Assembly (NCBI GenBank): GCA_019787685.1
Contig: JAHNUO010000004.1
Span: forward strand, 2,356,001-2,420,000
Direction: 5' to 3'
Source of the DNA: Chiua virens
Taxonomy: Eukaryota > Basidiomycota > Agaricomycetes > Boletales > Boletaceae
DNA length: 64,000 nucleotides
Shown: piece by piece, positions 37,515 through 49,000 of the stretch
Layout: each line of letters begins with the position of its first letter
Numbering within the stretch: position 1 is the first letter of the stretch
Made by a program: the position numbers and the translations under genes
Notes under the pieces: model-generated
Database searches by the model: none
Told to the model about the DNA's origin: nothing
Seen by the model: only the letters and a program-made list of their open reading frames with translations

Positions 37515-38125
37515 ATGATCTTCTGTGCGTTACGCCCGTCCTGCACATCCTATTACTCGCGACTGACCAGTCCACAGTTTCCAGAAAGCCAAAGACCACG
37601 AGTCTCCCACCCGGTTGGCCTTCGCCATTCCATAACAAATGCTCCCAACACGATTGCATCTTCCCCAATAGTCCGCAAACTGTCAAGGGCGTCTATCAAT
37701 GTCGTGGTGTCCCTGGCGGTTTCTTCTGCGAAGGGACCTACAAGATATCTTCGTCGCGTGCCCAAGATACTGAGCGTTATTTCAAGGAATTGGCCGTGGC
37801 ACGCCGTTCTGCGGAGGAGGAGCAGCGGAAGCGAACGACGTCCGAGATGCGGAGACCCGATCCGAACCTTTATCGACGGGGAAGAGACGCCTCCAACTAC
37901 GTCGATGGGCGAAACCCCGTGTACATTCCTATTGCTCCAGGTCGCCCCAGCCATGTTTCACGCCCTTCACGACCCAGTGATGTCGGACGACCACAACAGC
38001 CGCCAGCCAGACGCCCCTCGTACGCTGGGCACAGACCCTCTTCCTCCCAGGTCGAGGCGGAGTATATGACCGATCAGATCATGATGCATCTTTACCCCGA
38101 ACGAAAAATACAGCCGAGATGGTGA
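37515..38125 (+). CDS. Hypothetical 185-residue protein
   Basis: Two exons (37515-37524, 37578-38125) join in frame across a 53 bp GTGCGT...CACAG intron to 185 residues. The product starts MIFFSRKPKTTSLPPGWPSP. It contains four closely placed cysteines and histidines (CSQHDC, then YQCRGVPGGFFCEGTYK), which could bind a metal or form disulphides. A charged helix follows (RYFKELAVARRSAEEEQRKR), and the C-terminal half is low-complexity Pro/Arg/Ser. There is no signal peptide or membrane segment. The first exon codes for only three residues plus one base, so the model depends on that splice. No family recognised. It diverges from RAI1 and converges on the P450 gene. Confidence 0.5.
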
Positions 38126-38566
38126 GTCACAATACTCTGATCCTCATCATCATCAGAACCAGGAACTCAAAACGCGCCGCCTTAGGATATGACTACGCTT
38201 TTCAATGTGCATATATATATGCGTTTACGTTGTTTCGAAGCATCACACCCACGACTCTTACGACTCACTATGTTACTGTACACGACACTAGTACCAATGC
38301 ATTAACTTAGCGTACACTTAAGCTGTACCACTTCAACATTTGTATCATACACTTACTGAACAGCTGGTCTGTCTTTGAAAGCGCACCTCTACAAGGTAAT
38401 AGGCGCATGCACTGGCAGCGAGGCTGCGTAATGGACAATACATCATACTACTAGCACACCATGGCACAGCGTGCTGAAGCGCTGATTCACAACTGTGCAT
38501 GAGCTTATACGCCAGTATAATACTTAGTCATTAACACCACCAACCGCATTTCCCCGGTTCGGCATC
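38126..38566. other. Convergent 3' spacer
   Basis: AT-rich 441-base region between two convergent genes, so mainly two 3' ends. No gene or repeat seen. Confidence 0.4.
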
Positions 38567-40747
38567 TTAGATATCCACTTCAGTCTGTTGAGTAAGTTGT
38601 GCTGCGCGAGGAGACCTCGGCGTAATGGAGAACGGGTACGCTTTCGGGTGACTAACACCAAACGCGTCAGCCATTCCAAAACCTCCGAGAACATTCAGGA
38701 ACACGGACATGATCACACCTGGCGTGTACTGCGGCACGATGTCGATATCTTGTCCTTGCTCGTTTTTGGCCTTGTTGACGTTGAATACAGCCAGGATAGA
38801 GACCATGGCTATCCAAACGGCTGCCTCCGCCAGGTACTTGCCAACACAAATCCTGTGCGTCGTTGCAATGCAATGAGTACGCGATACCCGATCGGGCGGG
38901 TCGTCGATGGACGCGACGACGTAACATGCTTACCTGCGACCAAACCCAAATTGTTGCTCCCCGATATCATCGGTGAGGCGTCCGTTGACATCAAGGAAAC
39001 GTTCAGGCATGAACCGCATCGGATCCGGATACTTGGTCTCATTGTGTGTCATCGACCTACGTCCAACGAACGCACGCGCACTCAGCCTAAACCGCACGCA
39101 CGTCGCATCGACACGTACCAAATGTTTGCAAATACGATCGTGTCTAGACATCATAGCGTTACATGAGCAGGATGCGACGCTGGACGTGCACGTGTACAAC
39201 CCACCCTTTGGAATGAAATAGCCTTCGTACACGTCATGATCCGTCGTCATGTGTGGCACGCCTATCAGGCACCTCGTCAGCATTGTGACATCACGTGGGA
39301 CGAAGGGAGGCTTTACCGAGTGGCGTGACCTGGCACCATCGGAGCACTTCCCGGTACGTCGCTTCGAGGTAGACCATCAACGCCCTGTCAGTAAAGTCTG
39401 GCATCCTGCCTCCTCCCGTCACTGCGTCGATCTCTGCCTGCGCCTTCTGTTGGACATCCGGGAACATGACCATCGCCATCATAAACGCCGAAAGCGCGGA
39501 AGACGACTGCGATCAATGCCCATGAGGATATAGAACCAAAGTCGCTCATGGACTGACGCACCGTTTCTACCGCAGCTGAACGTGATGCGAAGCAAGTTAA
39601 ACATCAGGTCAACCATCCATCGCACACCGTCACTCACCAGCATACGTCGTGCCTGCGACAGACTTGATCACTACTTCCTCCTCATTCTTCTCGATCAACT
39701 CCGACACCATCGAATGCGGCGCAATCCCCTCCGCCATTTGCTTCCGCACGAAATCAAATGGCAAGTCTCGCAGCTCACGCGTCAACTTGCAACAAATCTT
39801 GGCATATTGCTTGAACCCCGCCCCAGGGAACCCTTCGGGCAGATGTTGTACTGATCCGCATGTCAGTCCTTGCGCGCGTCAGGGTCCGAAAGAAATGACA
39901 TACGTACACACGGGGAAGGTGTTCACGAGCGCAGCACCAGGGAAGAAACAATTTGTCAACATCTCGCTAGCCCGGTCCGCAATGGACGCGAACAAGTCGT
40001 TTCGCGGTGCCATCTCATAGCCATACACGATTTCCATGATCGTCGACGCAGTGAACCTGTCCATGCAACTCGTCAGCCACACCAACGCCGGAAGGGTGTC
40101 ACACTGACGTTCGAAGGTGAATTTCCATGTCCTCGGGGACTTGCAGGATATTCCTGACGAGCTGATGCACCTTGTTTAGCTGGATACCCCTGTAGCTGAT
40201 CATGGAGGTTTGATTCAGCCCGTGGTGCATCGCCTTGCGATGTTTTCGCCAATACGGGCCGTATTGGATGAACCCGACGTTGAATTCCCATCCCATCCTT
40301 GTACATTGTCAGTCTGGGCACGCGATTCGATCCAAGGTGCGCGCATCACTCACAAGGTGACCATAGGTACCTGCGGTCGATCAGAATAGTTCTGAGATCG
40401 CTTATCGAGCAGATCTTCAGCAATCTTTTCAGAGTTGATCACTAATATCTTTTGGCCGAGGATCTCAAGGTATAACAAGTCGCCTGACATATGCAATACG
40501 CGTTTGAGATTGCGGAATCCAGCGCAAGAAGAAGAAGAAGCGTACCATATGTCTTGGCCCATTCGGCGTATGTCAACCATTGTGCACCAAGGTCTTTGAT
40601 CCCGAAAAGGTTACCTACAACCGGAAGCCGAGGAGGTCCAGGAGGCAGAGGCAACCCTGCTGGGTTATCTTTCCTCCTCTTGAAAAAACTTTTCAGCCAG
40701 AGAAGACCTAGAAGTGAAATAGGGATGAGTGTGGCAAGATGAAGCAT
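38567..40747 (-). CDS. Cytochrome P450 monooxygenase
   Basis: A membrane-anchored haem monooxygenase of unknown substrate. Twelve exons join to 506 residues: 40546-40747, 40354-40483, 40109-40297, 39908-40056, 39638-39850, 39562-39575, 39317-39506, 39205-39261, 39119-39143, 38934-39056, 38709-38852 and 38567-38651. The start MLHLATLIPISLLGLLWLK is an ER anchor, followed by the PPGPPRLPVVGN hinge. Helix C shows YWRKHRK. The I-helix reads AGTTYAAAVETSSSAL, the K-helix EATYREVLRW (E-x-x-R), then MRFMPERFLD and the haem loop FGFGRRICVGK with the cysteine thiolate. One exon is only 14 bases. The last intron (57 bp) is in frame and hides as an insertion in a naive translation. The overall pattern is like the many Agaricomycete P450s related to CYP64-type enzymes; a precise CYP family cannot be given. 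Confidence 0.93.
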
Positions 40748-40798
40748 ATCGTCCAGTCAGAGTGGTCTGAACCGGGTGAACTCCATGGTCCAGGGATC

Positions 40799-40804
40799 TA
40801 TATA
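40799..40804 (-). promoter_or_regulatory. TATA box candidate for the P450 gene
   Basis: A TATATA hexamer lies 52 bases upstream of the P450 start codon, a plausible core-promoter distance for a short leader. Assigned by position only. Confidence 0.4.
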
Positions 40805-41088
40805 GTGAAAGGATGCGGCGAGAAGATATGCGTCATGTTGGCGTTCGTGTTCATGTTTCACTTTGCCGAGTGTCTCTCCCTGATATGACTGTACTGCAGA
40901 AGTGAGACATTGGACCGCACTTTCGGCATGTTTAACATAGCACGTCATGCTAAATCCTGTTCAAGAGGTGATGGGGAAAGCCGCAGGGTGAGACATCCAG
41001 AACGCAATACTTGAATGTTTGAACCATAAGTAACGATAACGATACTGTACAAAGATCCAGGTGAGCCTATACCGCGGTCTAAATTTTG

Positions 41089-43607
41089 TCAAGTATGGGA
41101 CGACACCACAGGAACCGATGCGCCACCATATACCCTTTTTGTAGGGCGGTCCCTGTCACTCGTCGACTGCCGGCGCTTCCGTCCATTCGAAGATTGTGGA
41201 ACAATGAAATATTGCTCAATGGGGGGTCTCTTGGACTTGGGCGAAGTTGATTGGGCCGATTGGGTGGGAAGGTCACCCGATGTAGGACTGGTTGGGTTGG
41301 AATGGACAAGTGACTCAATCGTCATAGGTGGTGTGGCGGGTTCTTTGGACCTCTTCTTGTACTAGACGGATCCGTACGTGACATGTCAGACCTCATCAAT
41401 ATCCAGGACACTTACGGTTTCCAGTTCCGGTTTCCCCCGCCATTTCGCGACAGCTTCGCAAAAACGGACAGCAGCTCGTTCAACAGGCTCGGCGGGATAA
41501 TGCCATGCCAGATCTTCCATATGCGTCGACAGGTCGGGCGTCAACGATGGAACGGCATAGAACTAGGGTTCACATGATCAAATGTGAGACACATCACGCT
41601 AGAGCGAATGCTTACCCTCCGCAGTCGTTCCTTCATTTCAGCCTCAAATTCAGCCTCTGCATTTTCCCTACACGGTGATATGCCACTGGCCATGGAGTTC
41701 AGCGACGGGAACATAATCTGCGCTGCCTCTTTCAACGTAGGAAGGTCATCCGGATCAAACCACTCGAACATCGCGTCCGTTTCGTCTTCGTCGTTGTGCG
41801 ATGCGTCATCTGACATCCCTAAGCCGACCGAAAGCAGACAAGAAGCAGCGTCAGGACCCCTCCATCCACCAGTCAGGAACCCTTCCAAAGCGGCCCGAGT
41901 GAGAAGGCCTGCAAACAGCATATACCAGTCTCTAGATGGCCGGAGGGGACTCGCTTCGCTCTCCGATCGCGCTTTTCGAGCTTGGATGGGAAACTGTGGG
42001 GACTGTGGGGATACGGGAAGCATCCCTCCAGATCTCTCCCTCTGGAGATCGCGTTCATACTCCTCCTCCCCAAGCTCCTCTCCCAGCTCCATCGCGACAA
42101 GGGCTGACAAACGCAAAAACCGAGGAATCAGATCTGAAAGGCGCGTGTTTCCGGCGCCGGAACCTGCAAACCCGACGTCTTCCATGTCGTGGTGGAACCA
42201 CTTGGACTTTCTGCGCAAGGCGCTACCGTTGAGCCCGGAATGAGCGAGCCCGGAGCCGATGCCACCACCTTCCTGCCAACCAGTAATTCCGCCACCACTG
42301 CCACCCATGCTCTTTCCTGACCCTATTTGCGGTGGACGTGAGGTGATCTCCCCTCCCCATGCGCCGGACCTTCCTTTTGCTGGTCCTCCTGGTGCCTTGA
42401 CAAACTGTTTAGCTTCGACACAGATTTCACATCCAGTGTGCAAATGTCGTGGGCAACGCAAAGCGGGTGGGGAGTTTGCTGTCGAGGGATCTGTACCTTC
42501 CATATAGTAAGCACGCACTCTGTCGTCCCAAATGACTTGAGTTCCCGGCTATTCCCGTAGAAAGTTATTTTTATGATTCGGTGAATGAGAACAAGAAGCG
42601 CGACGCACGATAGTCTGTTGCCCATGTACACCTGAAACGAACATTCGGGAAGAAAGTGTGACTGGTTGTCGGCAGGACGCTCCAGATATGGATGCGATGA
42701 GGGTGAGGGATGGTGGGAGCACGCTGGTCACACCTGCCGACGACTGACTCGTGCTTGCGGAAGGCTGAGGTGATTGGTTTTGAAGCACTGGAGAAGCATA
42801 CGAGGACGACGAGTCTGCAGATCCCTTTGTGGAGTGAGAGTTGGAGACAACGATTGGGGGTGGGTGGTGATGATGTCGATACGGCGCGATTGGTGCTTGG
42901 CGAGCAAACAGATCATTGATGACCGTGCCAAGTGCGAGACGAAGTCGGACCCCGTTAGGCAATGTGTGCGGGTGAGACGCTTTCGGGAGTGGGAGGGAAT
43001 CGTGACGCTTGGGAGAGGCTGGAGGGGACTGTAGCTCCTCGCCAATGGCAGGGCCGGGGTGCAAGGGCGGCGGTTGGTCAAGCATGGAGGTGACGACCTT
43101 TTCAAGGGCAATGGCGCGCAGTCGGAGACTCCTGGCGAGCGCAAAGTCCTGCTTCTGCATTCGAGTGTCTTCGTGGGTGTCGCCGTGCCCGGCAGCCCTG
43201 GCTTTGAGCTGATCGACGCCCTCGCCGTCGCTTGAGAACTCGTCCTCTTCGTCGTACTGCTCAGGACGTTCCCGAAGGCGAAAATTTGGCGAGGAGGGGC
43301 CACCTGTGCGGTCAGTCATGCCGAGTTCTGCGCGGGCCTGAGCGAATCTCGTGCGAGCGTGTACCCATAGCATGTGGTCGATGATGAGCGTCCTCGTGGA
43401 CTTCTCGCGGGGTGGAATTGAGTGGAGATGGTGTGCATGCTTGTGGGCGGGTGCCTTGAACGCGCTTGGGCCAGCCGGTGCAGACGGTGAGGGGTGTGGC
43501 TGCGGAGGAGCTCTTGACGCGGGTTGTGCTGCTGGAAAGACCTGGAAGTGGGCTTGAGTCGGGAAGATGGGTACGGGCGCGCTGTGATGGAGAGAGGAGT
43601 AGGACAT
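41089..43607 (-). CDS. Unrecognised 783-residue protein
   Basis: Four exons (42609-43607, 41616-42548, 41416-41562, 41089-41361), all joined at phase 0 by 53-60 bp introns, give 783 residues. The N-terminus is Pro/His/Ala-rich, followed by a block that looks conserved (RTLIIDHMLWVHARTRFAQA, then RAELGMTDR). After a linker comes LRLALGTVINDLFARQAPIA. Mid-protein there is a cysteine/histidine cluster, RCPRHLHTGCEICVEA, which could bind zinc. Two helical, non-polar segments follow (LIPRFLRLSALVAMEL and WYMLFAGLLTRAALEGFLTG). A final segment, FYAVPSLTPDLSTHMEDLAW, precedes a basic Ser/Pro tail with SKRPP and GRKRRQS. There is no signal peptide. I do not recognise a family. Mixed ordered blocks and disordered linkers suggest a nuclear or signalling protein, but that is a guess. 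Confidence 0.7.
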
Positions 43608-43790
43608 GGCGTCAGCTTAGCGCAGCGTGACAGGTTCCGGTTTATCTTCGTTGTGAAACAAGTACTCGTGAACACCTCGTCGATGTCGAGATCTGAACTA
43701 TATCCTACTAGTGTCGCCGCTGTCCATGTGGTACAGAAGTTTGGTTGTCATACAACTGTATCAAGGCACATGTATTCATACACCAACAAA

Positions 43791-45429
43791 TCAAGGGGAC
43801 ACAAGTTCTGCAAAGTTAACAGAAGGAGGCGTGTCAAAGTCGAAAATTGTATATACGCTTTGTAAAAAGACGTCCCCAAGAATCACAAAGTCTGGCAACA
43901 CGAATGAGCTTCAGATGGAATGCACGTCGAAAGCAACACACCAAAGTCGGATGCACCAATCCCAGTTATGCAATCATTTGACTCTGTCGAGGAAGGTCCG
44001 AGATTATATGCGAGAGCCGACACCGTGAAGTTTCTTCCCCCAAGTCCAAATGTCGGAATAGATGCATTGATGCTAGCACATGGAACTGCAAAATGTCAGA
44101 AACGATGATTGGATGCAGAAATATAGACGCAACACACCCGTCCATGTGCCCGTGCTGTAGTCACATTTTGCACCGTCAACGCCTGCATAATAGCCTTGTG
44201 CCAATGCGGTTGGCAGGATTACAAGCGTAGTGCCCGTATCGGCGATTGCAGGTTCGTCACTGCTCCCCGGAACTATGTAGTCGGAAGCACGTCTGATGAA
44301 GTTCATTCGAAATTCCCAGTAGCCTTGTGTTGTCACCGGAACGGATACGAGCGTGTTGTTCTTGAATACAGCGTTGTTTACTTTGCCAATCGTCAAGTGG
44401 CTTTGGCCAGCGGTCGGGGAGAGTAGGAAGCCGAGGACCTTACGAGGCACAAGCTTTGCCAGATTCTCCAGCAGTGTCTCTCCCCGAAATTGTGAAATCT
44501 CCGGAAATGCGAGACCAGCGAGGCCATCTGCAACATAATCACTCGTTTCTATCAGACTCTGGTTATTCCAAAAACCAGGTGACATCGCCAATGCAGCGCC
44601 AATCGTTTGAGACCGGATCTAGCGGATAATGTCAGTCATGGCTGATCAACAGCACATGTAAGGCTTAAGGCTTACTTCATATCCGCCCACCTCAACTATG
44701 TCTGTATACTCTCTTCCGAAGACCGCTCCCGATCCATATATCAATGTAAAGGTATGGTCGGTAGCTCGAGAAGTGCTTGATTCGCCGGGATCGTACTTTC
44801 GATGCCCCTCGCAGGTTTCAATGCAGTATTCGGAGGGCACCCCTGAGGAGCAGGTAAGCCCAACTTTAGCCGGTCAGGTCGCGAGATACTCACAGATGTC
44901 AGAACTACCCGTGTCAAAGTCCACTTATCAAAGGGTGAACGTATCAGAATAGTGACCCAAGCGTGATCGAGAGAGCCTCACCTGTAAATTGCTGGGGTGG
45001 CACTCCGATCGTGATGGTCCCATACCACATCTCCACCGATTCGTTGTCAAGAGGAACGTCACCGACACCGCGCTTGGACGGACTAGTCGAAGGGGATCTC
45101 GGTAGTGTATCAAGTGGATGACGCGAACCTGTGTTCCGCTCGTATATCGCAAAGGTGTTCTTGTACTTCCTGCCACGTTCCGCGAAGAGTTGAGCGACGT
45201 GAATAGAGATGAAACAAGACACGCACTCAGAAGCATAACTGATCATTTGGGCAACTCTGTGTGTGCCCAAGAATGGTTCGCCCGTGGAAGACTGGTACGA
45301 CACGGGGTCCCCTGTGTAGCGTGAACGACGCTGCAGAGGGATCCGAAGTGTCCGTTCTGAGACGGCAGGTACGGCAGTTGAATGCACCACAAGTGAAAGA
45401 ATGGTAATGAAAAATGAAGTGGACTTCAT
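43791..45429 (-). CDS. Secreted pepsin-type aspartic protease (family A1)
   Basis: Seven exons (45227-45429, 44982-45169, 44894-44923, 44676-44842, 44138-44618, 43942-44085, 43791-43891) give 437 residues. The start is a signal peptide (MKSTSFFITILSLVVHSTAV), then a propeptide region up to about residue 110. The first catalytic aspartate lies in FTVDFDTGSSDIWVPS, the flap in LIYGSGAVFG, and the second aspartate in AIADTGTTLVILP. FVILGDVFLQSVYTIFDFD is the usual C-terminal motif, and the protein stops soon after, with no GPI signal. Two cysteines follow the first active site (EYCIETC). Introns are 50-58 bp; the first is in frame and stop-free. It probably works as an extracellular acid protease in nutrition. 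The substrate is unknown. Confidence 0.93.
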
Positions 45430-45483
45430 CTTGAGAAAGAATGATGGTGAGTTGAATGTAGTCGAGACAGCGATATGACGCGG

Positions 45484-45491
45484 TATATATA
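45484..45491 (-). promoter_or_regulatory. TATA box candidate for the aspartic protease
   Basis: TATATATA lies about 55 bases before the protease start codon on its strand. Such a strong TATA is typical of inducible secreted-enzyme genes; the assignment rests on position. Confidence 0.5.
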
Positions 45492-46016
45492 CCTGGTGAG
45501 GGCGAGCGGCTGACCGAGACCTATGAGGTCATTATGAGCTGACAGGATAGGAAATCGCACTCTGAACGCGTCCTCCAGGGACACTGTTGTCTGCAACTTT
45601 GAGCTCAGTGGTTCAAATGAGCAAGTCCTTGAAACTGAGCGAGTCAAGACCATAGGTCCAGTTGAGTAATTCGAACATTGCCGACGAGCAACATGTACAG
45701 AAAAGCCCGAAAACATAGTCCCGGGAACCATGAAATGAGTGATGCATTCCAACGTACACGGGATACCATGCAAGCTAGTCAAGCTAGTCAAGGGTGGCGA
45801 GCATCGCCCATTGAATCCCAGCTGACCGATTTTGGTACGGCGCTGCAACTTACTCCTACTATCTTGACCGATCACACAAAAATGCAGTCTCCTCCTTCAC
45901 GGTGAGTACTTACTAGCCCCTTGTGTTGAGATGCTTATCTGGACTTGCAAAGAAATTGCGATCAATTCAAGCTACTTGCTATGTAGATACCACTTGCATG
46001 TGCATCCGAGTCGACA

Positions 46017-46064
46017 CTCATTTTTGCTTGCCCTTGCTTGACTGAAGAGCAAAGCAAAAATGAG
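46017..46064. repeat. Inverted repeat, 13 bp arms
   Basis: CTCATTTTTGCTT at 46017-46029 is the exact reverse complement of AAGCAAAAATGAG at 46052-46064, with a 22-base loop between. It could form a stem-loop or be a terminator, a protein-binding palindrome or the residue of a small mobile element. There is no target-site duplication that I can see. Confidence 0.7.
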
Positions 46065-49000
46065 TTTCCTCCAGAATGCTATGCTACATATCATTGTCAC
46101 CTCTCACTTCGGATGTTACCCGCATCTCCTTGGACAGGACTTTTCGGGTCTTGATACTGGCTACCATTTCATGACGGTTGCCTCGTCGTTCACGGACCAT
46201 GCTACATGCCGGTACGCACGTCAAGTGTTTGGTCCCGAGCTCGTCCCAGATCAACGTTCGTATCCGCTTTGAAAACCCACCGTTGACGGGTTGTCCTGTA
46301 TTGTTGTAGCCGACCGAGGTGGACGAGGCAGGTGCGTGCCGTGGTAGTGTCCGTGATCCGATCGCTGACCGCGTACAGTGCAATTCATGATTTTTGATAG
46401 GCAGAGATCGCTGGGCTTGATCACTGGCGTTCAGTTTGGGACGGTGCAGCCGGTGGTGTCGGTGCGCCGGGGAATCGTATGATCGACTGGGGGTTCAAAT
46501 TTGCCAGCGCCGACAGTCCCTCGAACGATCTTTGATCCACCCTATCTGACGCACGACAAACGCACTCGACGTCGGAGATCAACAACATCCTCAAAATCTC
46601 CCTCGTGTCGTGGTTCATCACCTCTACCCGACCTCGCCCACCGACGGCAACGGGGTGTTGCAAGATGACTGATGTGGAGAGGCGGTGGTGATGATATAGA
46701 GTGTGCGGCGTGAAAGGGGCCGGGTTGCGTCGCGTGTGCCCTTGTTCGTTATCTTTGGATGCTTGGCAGGTTAGGAGAGTCGGCATGTCAAAGTGCTCGA
46801 CACGACGCTAGAAGGACTCGGAGGGATGAAAGGGGTGTTTCCTGGTGGTGAGTGATGCGCCTTTTGTGGCCATGCTGAACCTGATAGTGTGCTGTGCGTA
46901 GTATCCCGCCGGGGACCAGTTTTCGGACATCTGTCGGGTTGCACTGACTTGGAACGAGAACGAGATTGTCGTTCCCTGGGAATACGGAAGATGTGACCAG
47001 TGTTTATTCCTTTACGACGGTGTAGGATTCTATTGGGGGGACACCAACAACCTCTAGATTCCCGTCGACATACGTTCCACTGCCATACTCAGTCTGCCAC
47101 GCGACACGGTCGTCGCACTGCTCAGTGTCTGAAACTGCAGATGCCGACTCCGGCTCCGTTGACAGTGCGGAACCGAAACGTGGGTCAGTCGGCAGTGTCG
47201 TTGGACCCACATCCTTCGGACGAGTTCGTGGTGGGGTGCGGAGCGGAGCGGACGGCTGCCGTTGTTATTGCCGGGCGGGGAAGAGCAGGCGCGGGAATGT
47301 GTAATACCGATCTGTGGGTATGTCAAGGTGCCGCGGGTTAAGCAAGGTCATCAATGGTACGGGGGATGGGGAAGATGGGGAATTGGGCGTGGTGGGTGTG
47401 TGGTTTGAGCACTGGGGGACGGACAGTATTCGTGTTGTCTTAGAGCGCGTACTAATTATAGTCTCAGAGTCTGTCTTCCAAGTTCCAGGATAGTCAAGCT
47501 GGATGTCAAAATGCCTCAGGACAAAAACTACCTCAGTTGCAGAAGGACAGCAGAATGCTGATAGTTTACGTAGAACCCCGCATGGGTAAGGGTGCAAAAG
47601 ATGAGACTTTGCGTGAGTGTATCAATATTCAGGTTAGGCTCAAACTGATCTCAGAATCACAAAGCACAAGTCTAACGAGGGGTGTAAACGTTGCTTAGAA
47701 AGGACTGTGGTGGCCTTATGAAGAAGCATTGCAGGTAAACAATCATTCTTTGCATTGACCACGTATCGACAAGGTAATTAAGGTAAACTATATAAATTTT
47801 TGATCGTGTCTGTTGACATATCTGATAGGGTCTTGATAGGTACCATTCAAATCCGTCGACCTCCAGTGCGACGCGGAGCGTAAAGGGGTCGTGGTTCATC
47901 AAAGGGAAGGAACCGGCGGGGACATTCGCGCGCGGGGGTGGGGAAGATGGAGCAACTACGGATGAGGAGTGGGATTTGGTGCAGGGCCGCTGGGACGGGA
48001 TTGTTCGGCCGTTCATTTTGGGCGTCGATGGACGATAAGGCGCATACGAGAAATAGTCGTAGTTGACTTGGGTATCCGAAAGGTAGAGCGAGGCAGAGGT
48101 CGCGCCTCGCTACGCCGCAGGTTGGCACAAAAGGCAGGAAGAACATAGAACCGGTCATCAATACCGAAGCCCTCTTCGTCCTCAGAGGAACTATCACGTC
48201 AGAGTTGTAGAGCCGGTAAGGGTTCGACTCGGAGTAGGTTGCGTCGGGATCGGTCGTGGAAGGGAGGGTCATGTTGGTAGCATGTCAGGGATGTCGTATG
48301 TGGTTGGGGAAGGTGATGTTAGCTATGATGAGAGACGTATGGCACGGTAACCTACCTTCGAATCTGTCCACGTCGACCCTGTCTCTTCCCACCAAGCGTC
48401 CTGTTACTCGCCTTCGAACCAGGCTAACCTGTTCACTGTCGGCACCTTCAATCTGGGAGCTGGGTCCCTTCTTTTGTCCTAAAATGTTCCATGTGGAACA
48501 AGCCACACCCATTAACTTGAAGGACGATGACGACTTGCTCTTCGCCAATCTTGTAGAACATAACCTTGAAAAAGTGGTTGGGTGGTACTGCGTTCAAGTT
48601 CCTCACAACGACCACCGGAACCACATTATGTAGCGTTCACCCTACCGCTCCCAACGGCCCAGCCCGCTTCCCCTCCGCCGATGCGGCAGACATCCCCTCC
48701 GGCACCACTCTGGCAGCAATCTTGGTAATACTAATCGACGACGCGTTCTAAGCCAGAGTTACATCCTGGTTCAACATCTCTCTCAGCCCCCGGAACACTC
48801 GCTTCTTCAACTCGGCTTCCACGACTGCGTCCGTGTCTCGCATCGCTGAGAGCGTATCAACCACGCGAAAGTGGTCCTTGGCTTCGGCAGCCTCTGTCAC
48901 TGTGAGACGGGGTTGGAGAATTGAGCGCGGGGATGCCAGTGACCGTCGCCACTGAGTACTGACTCGCCAGTGAGAGATGGATCACGTGGACCGACTATGC

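Noticed and set aside
38567..45429. Possible secondary-metabolite cluster around the P450
   Set aside because: No terpene synthase, polyketide or peptide synthase, or tailoring transferase is visible; neighbours are an orphan protein and a protease.
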